Source of the DNA: a virus
Reading direction: 5' to 3' (one strand)
Length of the DNA stretch: 64,000 nucleotides
Virus record (IMG/VR): IMGVR_UViG_3300009419_000009
Span: 57,178-121,177 of that record
Part shown: one piece after another, positions 34,835 through 42,672 of the stretch
Numbering within the stretch: the stretch's first letter is position 1
How the letters are laid out: each line of letters begins with the position of its first letter
Notes under the pieces: model-generated
Told to the model about the DNA's origin: nothing
The model's input: only the letters and a program-made list of their open reading frames with translations
The model's database searches: none
Made by a program: the position numbers and the translations under genes

Positions 34835-35945
34835 TTAGTCGTTCAACCAGTTCTGGAAAAGACTCTGCAACACTGTTGCCACGACGGAGGTCTAGTTTTT
34901 GGCAATAGTCAAGTATGTCCTGCGCGGCACTGTAATGCGGCGTGTGCAGTTGTGTTTGTATTTGTTTGATTGAAGGATTATCAATGCCGTTGAGTCGACT
35001 GTGTATCCAGGCTCGAGTTTTTACCGGAGCTCGATGCATGTTAAGAATCAATGGATCCTGCAACTTGTTGTAGAACACTTCAAGATCATTTGTTTTGCAA
35101 AATTCTTCTACTTCTGCAAGATAACCCACATTGAATATACTGGTCGTGTGCAAGATCAGCAGTCTAACTTTTTGTAGCTTTTTATATTGTTGAATATTTT
35201 TAACCAAAGTATCCCAACTGGCCGGAAATCTTAAATATTCAAATCTACTACCAATGCCATCCATGCTGATGTTTATATCAACTCGTTTGAAGTGCTGCCA
35301 GTATTCCAATTGCTCATCAGGCATGCGTGTACCATTGGTGGTGTACAACAAGGTAATGTGTTTGGAATGTCCAGATTCAACCAAGTACTTGAATAAATCA
35401 GCTTGTTCTTGTTCCAACATCATGAACGGTTCACCGCCAATAAATTCTATCATACCAATACCTGCGGCACGGTCTCTCAAACTCTGCCAGACTGGATCAG
35501 TTTTTTTCAGCATGATAGGACGACTGGCTGGATCACCAAACTTTTTGTTTTCGCTAATCCAGCCAGTACTTACATCATCATTACAGGTAACACAGCGAAG
35601 ATTGCAGTGATTTCCCAATCTTACATAGTAACGAACAAACTCATCCTGTACAACATCCAATGCTGGCTTGTACTTGTAGTCAAACACTTGACTGTAGAGT
35701 TGATTGTCTCGCAATCGCTTACTGGAATATCCTTGTGATTCTTCCTCCCAGCAATGCACACAATCTTTGACAGGAACTCCGTCTAGTAATTGTTTTTTAA
35801 GCGTGGCAAGTTCAGTACTGTTGGCATATTCATTGATACTTGCAAATCCGTGGGACGAGGCGTAGACACAACAAGGGCTATAACCTTGCCCAAATTGATA
35901 GTTTATAGAAATCCATGGATTAACGCAAAAGGTTTTTTCATTCAT
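34821..35945 (-). CDS. Radical SAM protein with N-terminal SPASM/twitch-like cysteines (first of four), 374 aa
   Basis: This member has a different order from the other three. The N-terminal ~70 residues carry C7, C25, C26, C62 and C65 (FCVNPWISINYQFGQGYSP then CC; DCVHCWEEESQG), like a SPASM/twitch module placed in front. The SAM motif CNLRCVTC follows at C114, C118 and C121. Barrel strands MIEFIGGEPFMM and VDINISMDGIG are typical. I recall twitch-type radical SAM proteins with this N-terminal pattern in environmental phage genomes. The ATGA overlap with the gp47 stop (35942-35945) shows tight coupling. The substrate is unknown. Confidence 0.85.
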   Translation of the reverse strand: MNEKTFCVNPWISINYQFGQGYSPCCVYASSHGFASINEYANSTELATLKKQLLDGVPVKDCVHCWEEESQGYSSKRLRDNQLYSQVFDYKYKPALDVVQDEFVRYYVRLGNHCNLRCVTCNDDVSTGWISENKKFGDPASRPIMLKKTDPVWQSLRDRAAGIGMIEFIGGEPFMMLEQEQADLFKYLVESGHSKHITLLYTTNGTRMPDEQLEYWQHFKRVDINISMDGIGSRFEYLRFPASWDTLVKNIQQYKKLQKVRLLILHTTSIFNVGYLAEVEEFCKTNDLEVFYNKLQDPLILNMHRAPVKTRAWIHSRLNGIDNPSIKQIQTQLHTPHYSAAQDILDYCQKLDLRRGNSVAESFPELVERLNADC

Positions 35946-36954
35946 AGATGTTTGTAGATATCCAGCAATAGATTTCTATCATAATGCTCACTGGATATTG
36001 CGTTTAACTGATTTTGCACTATGGTATCAACGCTTTCAAATTTGATTTCACCTTGTGTTCCGTCCACCATTTCTACTTCTTTTTTAGGAATCAAACTGAG
36101 TTCTCTCAACTGATACGTTTCAATGAAAGTTTCTTTGATAAAGTTTGCTTCTTCGTAGCTGAGATCAATGTCAATGTTCACTCGAGCATGCATTCGAGGT
36201 TTGAATACCTTTTCTGCATCAGTGACCACACTGCTCAAACTCAGCACACGATAGGTAGGCTGATCTGGCCATGCGTGATACTCCGGCTCTTTGTCCCATT
36301 CCAGGATCATCATGCCGCGATCTTCGTCACCGTCATCTGCATAGTTGTGCGGAAAACAGTTGCCAATGTATGTGATGTTGTTGGCAGTTTGGCGCTTGTG
36401 GAAATGTCCAGTGAATACTTTTTCAAAGCCCACAAAGTCTTCTCTACGAGCTTCGCCCACATCGGGCATTTGAATCATGGCGTTCATAAAGTAGCCTGGT
36501 AATTCAAAGTGTCCAAAGCAGTACTTGCCTTTTTTCTTCAGAAGCTTTTTGTGATCATCACCCACTAGCCACGGAGCAATGGTCACATCTCCTTGGCTGA
36601 ACCAGTCATTGCAAATGTGAATGTTAGGAAGATGTCGAGCCCATTCTACACTCTGCACATCACGTTTGTCTCTGTAGTACAAGTCATGATTGCCAGGGAT
36701 AAAATACACAGCATCAAAATTGTCATTCATATGCTCCAGTGCTTTGAGACTGTAGTTCAAAGTCAGAATGTTCAACGCAGATCTGTTGTTGTGCCAGTCG
36801 CCAAGAAACAAGCAGGTTTCAAACCTTCTTCTTTGGCTTTGGCGGTGGCCCATTTGACAAACGCCAAACAGTCTTCGTTGTGCGTGATACTGTTGGATTT
36901 CAATCCAAAATGGATATCAGTCCATACTGCGGCTTTTTTGAATAGATTAGGCAT
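35942..36954 (-). CDS. gp47: Recombination nuclease subunit gp47 (Mre11/SbcD-like), frame broken by one base
   Basis: The calcineurin-like phosphoesterase motifs are present but split between two frames. The ATG at 36952-36954 opens a frame with VWTDIHFG (D13, H15) that stops after 60 residues. The next frame supplies FLGDWHNNR, FIPGNHD, FGHFE and FTGHFHKRQ through to the stop at 35942. Adding one A-T pair to the AAA run at 36821-36823 restores a single frame of about 337 residues, matching T4 gp47 (339 aa). With gp46 it forms the Mre11-Rad50-type nuclease. A one-base loss in a homopolymer suggests a sequencing error, but a real mutation cannot be excluded. The gene overlaps the first radical SAM gene by 4 bases. 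Confidence 0.9.
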
Positions 36955-36962
36955 AGTAACTT

Positions 36963-36991
36963 ATTATAGACACAATTCGTTTGAAATGCAA
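36963..36991 (-). promoter_or_regulatory. Possible sigma70-like promoter TTGCAT-N17-TATAAT before gp47
   Basis: A perfect -10 (36963-36968) lies 17 bases from TTGCAT (36986-36991). Transcription would start only about 2-3 bases before the gp47 ATG, giving a nearly leaderless message. It may be fortuitous. Confidence 0.35.
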
Positions 36992-37004
36992 CTAAGTTGG
37001 CAAT

Positions 37005-37892
37005 CTACTCTTCGTGACCGCCGCCTCCACTGCTGGCCATTTGACGTGTGTAACTTGGGTTCAAGTTGTTCATTTGCAAGATGTCGTCCCTTAGATTCTG
37101 GTTGCGTTTTTCAATGTTAAGCACACGAGTGAATGAGTTGGTAATAGCTGCCGTGTAATAAGCAAATGGATTTTGACTCTTGCTTTCATCAAACTGCAAA
37201 CCAATCTGACTCAACTGTAGCAGAGCTTGTGAGCGCATTTCATCATTGTATGTGTAGCCACGCCAGTTAGATCTTGTGGCATAGCGTTCACACAGTTTCA
37301 TAAACATGTGAGCCAGCTTGTTGGTCATTGCTCCGTGGTCTCTAGAATAGCATCCTGTGTCTGGATCGCCTTTCCAATGACTGATGCCCACTACCACTTG
37401 CAACAGGTTGTCTTCTGTGTCACGAGCAAGTTTTATGTGCTTGAACGGCGGAAAATTAACCTTGACAAATTTGGTAGGCTTGGCCGGCTCGTCAGCATCG
37501 TACTCGGTGTCTGCGGAGTCTTCATCTTCTTCAATCACAGGTTCAGCTTTGCCACGTTTTTTGCTGACTTTTACAATTTCTTGTGTGGGCACATGTTCCC
37601 ATGTCATGACACGAAACACTACTTCGTCTTCGGGAATCTTGGTATGCTTGATCAAAAAATCTTCTAGTTTGGCCTTGGTTCCGCCCAGCAAGGCTTCTTC
37701 TTGGGCAATTTTAGCCAGGCGCTCGGCACGATTTTTCTTTGCTTCGGTTATGTCTTTTTTAGTAATTTTTCGCCCGTCAGTGATGATCATGTCGTAATCA
37801 GCATCCAGTGGGTTTTTATACCAGCAGTAGGTGTTCTTACTCTTGTGTATCTCTTTCAAGATATCTTTATTGTTGAGATAATTGTGCTTCAT
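37005..37892 (-). CDS. gp55: Late-transcription sigma factor gp55
   Basis: I choose the ATG at 37890-37892 (AAGGA upstream, protein starting MKHNYLNNKDIL), giving 295 aa. The region from about residue 195 has the gp55 signature: RYATRSNWRGYTYNDEMRSQ, ALLQLSQIGLQFD, and NPFAYYTAAITNSFTRVLNI. This is the highly diverged sigma-2-like part that reads the late -10 element. T4 gp55 is 185 aa; the extra N-terminal half here contains a Lys-rich helix and an acidic EEDEDSADTEYDADEP stretch. It heads the leftward recombination/radical SAM operon, and a sigma70-like promoter lies upstream. Its presence agrees with the TAAATA motifs before the virion genes. Confidence 0.9.
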   Translation of the reverse strand: MKHNYLNNKDILKEIHKSKNTYCWYKNPLDADYDMIITDGRKITKKDITEAKKNRAERLAKIAQEEALLGGTKAKLEDFLIKHTKIPEDEVVFRVMTWEHVPTQEIVKVSKKRGKAEPVIEEDEDSADTEYDADEPAKPTKFVKVNFPPFKHIKLARDTEDNLLQVVVGISHWKGDPDTGCYSRDHGAMTNKLAHMFMKLCERYATRSNWRGYTYNDEMRSQALLQLSQIGLQFDESKSQNPFAYYTAAITNSFTRVLNIEKRNQNLRDDILQMNNLNPSYTRQMASSGGGGHEE

Positions 37893-37923
37893 GTTTAGCA
37901 GTATCCTTATAAAACTACCACTT

Positions 37924-37952
37924 ATTTTAGCAGGTAAATAGTACAAAAGCAA
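37924..37952 (-). promoter_or_regulatory. Sigma70-like promoter TTGCTT-N17-TAAAAT for gp55
   Basis: The -35 TTGCTT (37947-37952) and extended -10 TGC-TAAAAT (37924-37929) are 17 bases apart. Predicted initiation is near 37917, leaving a 25-base leader with AAGGA. The spacer contains, on the other strand, the late promoter of the baseplate operon. Confidence 0.5.
37933..37940 (+). promoter_or_regulatory. Late promoter motif GGTAAATA for the baseplate operon
   Basis: It lies 24 bases upstream of the ATG at 37965, with AAGAGG as ribosome-binding site in between. Confidence 0.65.
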
Positions 37953-37964
37953 GAGGTTTTTACC

Positions 37965-38801
37965 ATGCCAGACAGATTAAAAAATGCGTTACCCGGAGGC
38001 CTGCCCAAATATGTGGACATTGGCCAGACCAAACTTCCTAACAACAGCGCAATTCTGAATGCGCAAACTGCTCTTCAACGCAAAACTGAAAAACTTGACA
38101 AAACAAAAGACTGGCGAGTTCGTATCAGTCTTCCTCCAGGTAGCAAATTTGCCTTTAGAGGCCAAAGCGGCCAACCAAATGGCAATACCAGAGACAACGG
38201 AGAAGGCGGAACTTATAGCACACTAGGCTTTATGTATCCTCTCTCTGACGCTGCTGGCCCAGACGGAGTAGTGTTTCCACAAACACCTTCAATTACTGTT
38301 ACTCATAATGCAAGATATCAAGAACAAGCTCTAACGCATAGCAACTATAAAAGTTACTTTTACGAAGGTAGCGATGTTGCGGCAATTCAGATAGCTGGAG
38401 TATTTACCTGTCAAAATGCCGCAGAAGCAGAATATGTCATGGCCTGCGTACAGTTCTTGAGAGCTTGTACCAAGATGTTTTTTGGAAAAACTCAATCTGG
38501 CAGTAGCCACCCATCGGGTACTCCTCCTACACTGGTAAGACTCAGTGGGTACGGAGATTTTTATCTGCCCGACCTAACCTGTGTGGTCACTTCAGTTGCA
38601 CACACCATGCCTGACGATTGCGACTACATTAAATTTAGAACTGTTGACGGCGAAAACTATGGTTGGATGCCAACAGTAAGCACTCTCACAGTTACCCTAC
38701 AACCAGTAGTCAGCCGCAAACGACAAGCCGAAGAAATAAGTTTAGACAAATTTGTAAACGCAGAATACATATCTAGAAATGGCAGTGGAGGACTTATCTA
38801 A
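37965..38801 (+). CDS. Tail tube cap/initiator protein, gp48/gp54-like, 278 aa
   Basis: The region from about residue 45 (DWRVRISLPPGSKFAF) to 235 resembles the related T4 proteins gp48 and gp54, which cap the hub and start tail-tube assembly. The best match is YKSYFYEGSDVAAIQIAGVF with TCQNAAEAEYVMACVQFLRA and CTKMFFGK, the family helix-strand signature. T4 gp48 is 364 aa and gp54 320 aa; only one such gene is visible here and I cannot decide which it is. It is the first gene of the plus-strand baseplate operon, and its stop overlaps the next start (TAATG). Confidence 0.75.
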   Translation: MPDRLKNALPGGLPKYVDIGQTKLPNNSAILNAQTALQRKTEKLDKTKDWRVRISLPPGSKFAFRGQSGQPNGNTRDNGEGGTYSTLGFMYPLSDAAGPDGVVFPQTPSITVTHNARYQEQALTHSNYKSYFYEGSDVAAIQIAGVFTCQNAAEAEYVMACVQFLRACTKMFFGKTQSGSSHPSGTPPTLVRLSGYGDFYLPDLTCVVTSVAHTMPDDCDYIKFRTVDGENYGWMPTVSTLTVTLQPVVSRKRQAEEISLDKFVNAEYISRNGSGGLI

Positions 38802-39100
38802 TGGCCACCTATGGTAAAAACAGTCCCTACTATAACACTCCGCAGTATGGTACTTTCCTAGACATACTTGAAAAACGTTCTATTCCTTTTAGAAAAGACG
38901 ACACAATATATGTGATTGAACGTGCATATCAATATCGTCCTGATCTGCTGGCATATGATTTATATGGTGATGCAGGCTTGTGGTGGGTGTTTATCGTGCG
39001 CAACCCAAATATCATCACAGATCCAATTGGCGATTTTGTGCCCGGGCTTTCAATCAGACTGCCCAAGCAACAGGATTTGATCACAGCATTGGGATTGTAA
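38801..39100 (+). CDS. gp53: Baseplate wedge protein gp53
   Basis: The 99-aa product has the gp53 core: YVIERAYQYRPDLLAYDLYG, then GLWWVFIVRNPN, and PGLSIRLPKQQDLITALGL, the last forming a LysM-like end. T4 gp53 is 196 aa, so this is a minimal form. In T4 it joins gp6, gp7 and gp25 in the wedge. It overlaps the preceding stop by one base and ends 4 bases before the hub gene, so translation is probably coupled. Confidence 0.88.
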   Translation: MATYGKNSPYYNTPQYGTFLDILEKRSIPFRKDDTIYVIERAYQYRPDLLAYDLYGDAGLWWVFIVRNPNIITDPIGDFVPGLSIRLPKQQDLITALGL

Positions 39101-39104
39101 GTCA

Positions 39105-42100
39105 ATGTCTAATCGTAAATTTTTCAAAGACCTCACACCGGGTGAACTACAATATCTCCGGAGCAATGCTGCCGCGATAGGACTATCAGATCCAACTATT
39201 CTATTACGACGTGATGATGGTACAACTAAATTTGATGAATATCTCAGTCCGCAACAGAGAGACAATCTTTTTAATCTGTTGGATCGACCATCTGTTCGAG
39301 AAGCTACCATCAGATTTGATCAGGCCTGGAACAATGTCCCCACACTAGATCGCGGAAATCTTACCAATGCTGATCTCAACATCAGTATTGCCAATGGTGG
39401 TGTTTTTGTAGCACCAACAGTGTTGACTGCAGATCAAGCTCGAGCACGAGGCATTGCAGGCTATGATGCCATAAAAGAAGTTGTAACATCAAGGCCACCT
39501 GTGGCCAGCGTTGAAGTGACCGCAGCCGTATCACGGTCTGGTGATTATTTTAGATTGTCACAAAAACAAACTATTGCCGAACAAAGTGCCGCAGAAACTG
39601 CAATACGCGGTCGCAATGGTGGTGCGCCAGTTACTGGTGTACGTACTGATGCCACCACGGGTGTTGTAACTGTTAGAGATAACAAAGGTGATCAGTATGT
39701 TCTAAATCGAGACGAGCAAGAAGTGTTTGTCAAGCAGAGACAAACGCAGTTTTCTGTTGTGGAACAAGAAGAAAACGAACTACGATATTTTAGAAGCTGG
39801 GCCGAAGAACGAGGTGTTGATCGAGCAGAAATAGATGCTGCTTTTAATTACAGAGTACTGAATCCCGCCACTAACACCTTACAGTTGCCAACAACAGTCA
39901 ATTCAGATTTTCAAAATCACCTGGCAGAATACAAAGCCGCAAACGGTCGTTTGCCTTTTGCTACACCTGCAACAAATCTTGAACAATTTGGAATAGTGTC
40001 TCAGCAAACCCTTATTGCAGAAGCAGATAGCAGGAGCAGACCACCAGGCAGTGGTGCTGGCGACAAACTTGAATCAACAAACAGTGTGGACACTGCTGTA
40101 ACGCTGACCGAAGCTGAACGTGCTCGCTTGGCTGCAAACGCTGCCAATGATTCTCTAAAACGTGAAATAATCACAAACGGAACAGCACCAGTGGTTGCTC
40201 CCACAAAGGTTGTTTCATCGCAATCGGCTGTGGTTGAGGTAACAGCCGACAGTAGCGTTGCCGCAAATAGCGTTCAAGTTGACGGATCAGGTACAATCAA
40301 GACAACAACAGATTCAGCTGGTAATGCGGGCAATAACACAGCGGCAATACAAAACAATCCACTGGACGAATACGAAAGTTATACCTATGGAATTGCATTG
40401 CATGTGCTAAAAAAAGATGAATACGACAGACTAGCACAAAATTCCAAACAATGGACTCCGCAACACACCCTGATTGCCAGCGCCGGTCGTTGGAATGAGT
40501 CAGGGGATCCCGACAACTCAAGCTATACTGGCGGCAATTTCAAAAGAGCAAAAGGTTGGGAAGATAACTTTTATTTTGACAACTTAAAAATGACTCAGTT
40601 GCAGTCGCCCAGTATTATTGGACGCGGAACCAACACACTGGACATGGAATTTACCATTATTGAACCATATGGGTTAACACTGTTGGATCGCATGATACGA
40701 ACTGCAAATGACCTCAAACAATCAAGTTACATGCACCTGTGCTACATGTTGCAGATAGATTTTTTTGATTCAGTAAAAGGTCTACTGATTGATCATAGAA
40801 AATACATACCAATACAACTAATTGGTATGAATATTAAAGTAAGTGGGAAAGGCTCACAGTATGTTGTCAATGCCGCACCGTTTCATCACAAGGCATTGAT
40901 GAACACAATTACTACCACACCGCAACACATGGATGTGATGTCTGGAACTCTTCGTGAAGTTTTTGCCGACACCAATGCCAGCAGTGAGTCGGCAGGCGGC
41001 GAAGCAGCCACCATCAACTTTAGAGAACAACAAGATAATACTGGTCCTAGTAATACCTCGTCTTACACTGGTACCGGTAATGCTAATGGAACAAGGGTAG
41101 CAACTGCTGAAGGAAATCCCAGCGACAAAGTATACCAAGTAAACAGTTATGTTGCAATGTACAACGGCTGGTGGAAAAAAATGAAAGAGCTAAATGCAAC
41201 TGATCCCCAGTGGGAACCACAGAATATAAAAGTTAGGTTCGCAGACGAAATTATCAAATTTGAAAAACTTACTAAACCAGCAAACGCGGTAGTTGCTAAA
41301 GGCCCAATGGCCAGGTCTGATGCCAAGCAAGGTGTTGCTGTGCCTGAAACTACTAAATTTGAAGGGTTTCATTTCAAAGCAGGATCTAACATTATTGAAG
41401 TAATTAATACTGTCATGCTGTCAAGTGAATACATTCGCAGGCAGGTGTTGATATCCAACAAAAACGAAAGCAAGACAGGTCCTATACTCAACACAGTAGA
41501 CTGGTGGAAAGTTTTGCCACAGGTGAAACTAAATGGGTTTGACAACGTGCTCAATCGCTGGAGCTATTCTATAACGTATTTTGTTGTACCTTATACAGTC
41601 TGGAATACTAAACATCCTAATTTGCCCAAAAAAAGTCCTGTTCGCGCCAACTGTGTAAAACAATACAATTATCTCTACACAGGTGATAATAGATCAGTTA
41701 TTGATTTTCAGGTTGAATTTGACATGTTGTATTTTACTACCGTGGCAGGACTCAAACAATACAATATTGATAATACTGGTCGTAAAGAATCTGGTGGCAA
41801 AGAAGGCGCAGATCAAACTAACCCTCAAATAATTTCAGACTCTCGCGGAGCCAACAGCAACACTCTCACACCAGTCACACACAATCTAATACCACATGAT
41901 GCTAGAAATGCAGGCAACAATCTTCAGCAGGATCCTATAGCAGTGGCGCTGGGCACAATACAAGACAGTATCTACAGTGGTCCCAATGGGGAGATGCTGA
42001 CAGTTAATATGAAAATCATTGGAGATCCGACATTGGTCAAACAAGATGATTTGTTTATTAACATTGGTGAATACTATGATCCAAACGGCAGAAGTCAAAG

Positions 42101-42659
42101 TTCAGATGGTATAAAACTAAACAGTTCAAATCTTAAAGATGCTTCTCTAAATAATAATAGTATTATTACAGATGCAGGCGAAGTGCTTGCATGGGTGCAA
42201 GTTCTTGTGCCACCCGATATTGATGAAAACACTGGCGGCCTACGGCTTGGCGCCAGCGCAAGTAGCGTAAACAGTTTTACTGGTGTTTATAAAATCATGG
42301 AAGTGCAAAATGAATTCAGTCAAGGTAAATTTGTACAAACACTGATTCTCATACGTTACCAAGAACAAGAAGCTGACAAGGCCTATAGAGACGCATTGGC
42401 TGCGGAAAGTCAAAGAACAACTGGCGCTGGATCAAATGATCAATCCAATCTTGCAAGAAGTTCAGACACTGTAGCTGATGCAGTTAGTTCTGTAGTTTCC
42501 GTAGATCAATCATCACAGGTGGCAACTTTGTCAAATGGCACAAATGAAGAGCCAACTATTCCACAACCAACATCAGTAAATCAGCCACCAACGCAACTTG
42601 CTCTATTGAACACAGGCGACTTTCCTGAGTCAGTGATAGAACAAACAGATCTAGCTTAA
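39105..42659 (+). CDS. Large baseplate hub protein (gp27-like region), 1,184 aa
   Basis: The N-terminal ~410 residues are rich in Ala, Thr, Arg and Glu and have no clear family (RKFFKDLTPGELQYLRSNAA near the start). From about 416 (DEYESYTYGIALHVLKKDEY) the protein is globular, with TNTLDMEFTIIEPYGLTLLD, LCYMLQIDFFD, and KYIPIQLIGMNIKVSGKGSQ, consistent with a hub subunit of gp27 type. Two further low-complexity stretches occur near 630-670 and 1100-1184. Position between gp53 and gp5 supports a hub role. T4 gp27 is 391 aa, so most of this protein is extra. The gp27 link is inference from position and general appearance. Confidence 0.65.
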   Translation: MSNRKFFKDLTPGELQYLRSNAAAIGLSDPTILLRRDDGTTKFDEYLSPQQRDNLFNLLDRPSVREATIRFDQAWNNVPTLDRGNLTNADLNISIANGGVFVAPTVLTADQARARGIAGYDAIKEVVTSRPPVASVEVTAAVSRSGDYFRLSQKQTIAEQSAAETAIRGRNGGAPVTGVRTDATTGVVTVRDNKGDQYVLNRDEQEVFVKQRQTQFSVVEQEENELRYFRSWAEERGVDRAEIDAAFNYRVLNPATNTLQLPTTVNSDFQNHLAEYKAANGRLPFATPATNLEQFGIVSQQTLIAEADSRSRPPGSGAGDKLESTNSVDTAVTLTEAERARLAANAANDSLKREIITNGTAPVVAPTKVVSSQSAVVEVTADSSVAANSVQVDGSGTIKTTTDSAGNAGNNTAAIQNNPLDEYESYTYGIALHVLKKDEYDRLAQNSKQWTPQHTLIASAGRWNESGDPDNSSYTGGNFKRAKGWEDNFYFDNLKMTQLQSPSIIGRGTNTLDMEFTIIEPYGLTLLDRMIRTANDLKQSSYMHLCYMLQIDFFDSVKGLLIDHRKYIPIQLIGMNIKVSGKGSQYVVNAAPFHHKALMNTITTTPQHMDVMSGTLREVFADTNASSESAGGEAATINFREQQDNTGPSNTSSYTGTGNANGTRVATAEGNPSDKVYQVNSYVAMYNGWWKKMKELNATDPQWEPQNIKVRFADEIIKFEKLTKPANAVVAKGPMARSDAKQGVAVPETTKFEGFHFKAGSNIIEVINTVMLSSEYIRRQVLISNKNESKTGPILNTVDWWKVLPQVKLNGFDNVLNRWSYSITYFVVPYTVWNTKHPNLPKKSPVRANCVKQYNYLYTGDNRSVIDFQVEFDMLYFTTVAGLKQYNIDNTGRKESGGKEGADQTNPQIISDSRGANSNTLTPVTHNLIPHDARNAGNNLQQDPIAVALGTIQDSIYSGPNGEMLTVNMKIIGDPTLVKQDDLFINIGEYYDPNGRSQSSDGIKLNSSNLKDASLNNNSIITDAGEVLAWVQVLVPPDIDENTGGLRLGASASSVNSFTGVYKIMEVQNEFSQGKFVQTLILIRYQEQEADKAYRDALAAESQRTTGAGSNDQSNLARSSDTVADAVSSVVSVDQSSQVATLSNGTNEEPTIPQPTSVNQPPTQLALLNTGDFPESVIEQTDLA

Positions 42660-42672
42660 CTCAAGGTAAAAA

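Noticed and set aside
36772-36954. Separate 60-aa gene upstream of a 303-aa gp47
   Set aside because: Its first 44 residues are the missing N-terminus of gp47, including the DIH metal-binding motif. A one-base gap in a homopolymer explains the split better than two genes.
30228-36954. QueE-type (7-deazaguanine) radical SAM pathway for DNA modification
   Set aside because: No QueC, QueD, FolE or dpdA-like partner is visible, and the extra C-terminal cysteines fit SPASM/twitch proteins better than QueE.
37893-37952. Longer gp55 start at 37952
   Set aside because: The 20 extra residues read hydrophobic (MLLYYLPAKISGSF), and that start has no ribosome-binding site and lies upstream of the predicted transcription start. 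The ATG at 37892 has AAGGA.
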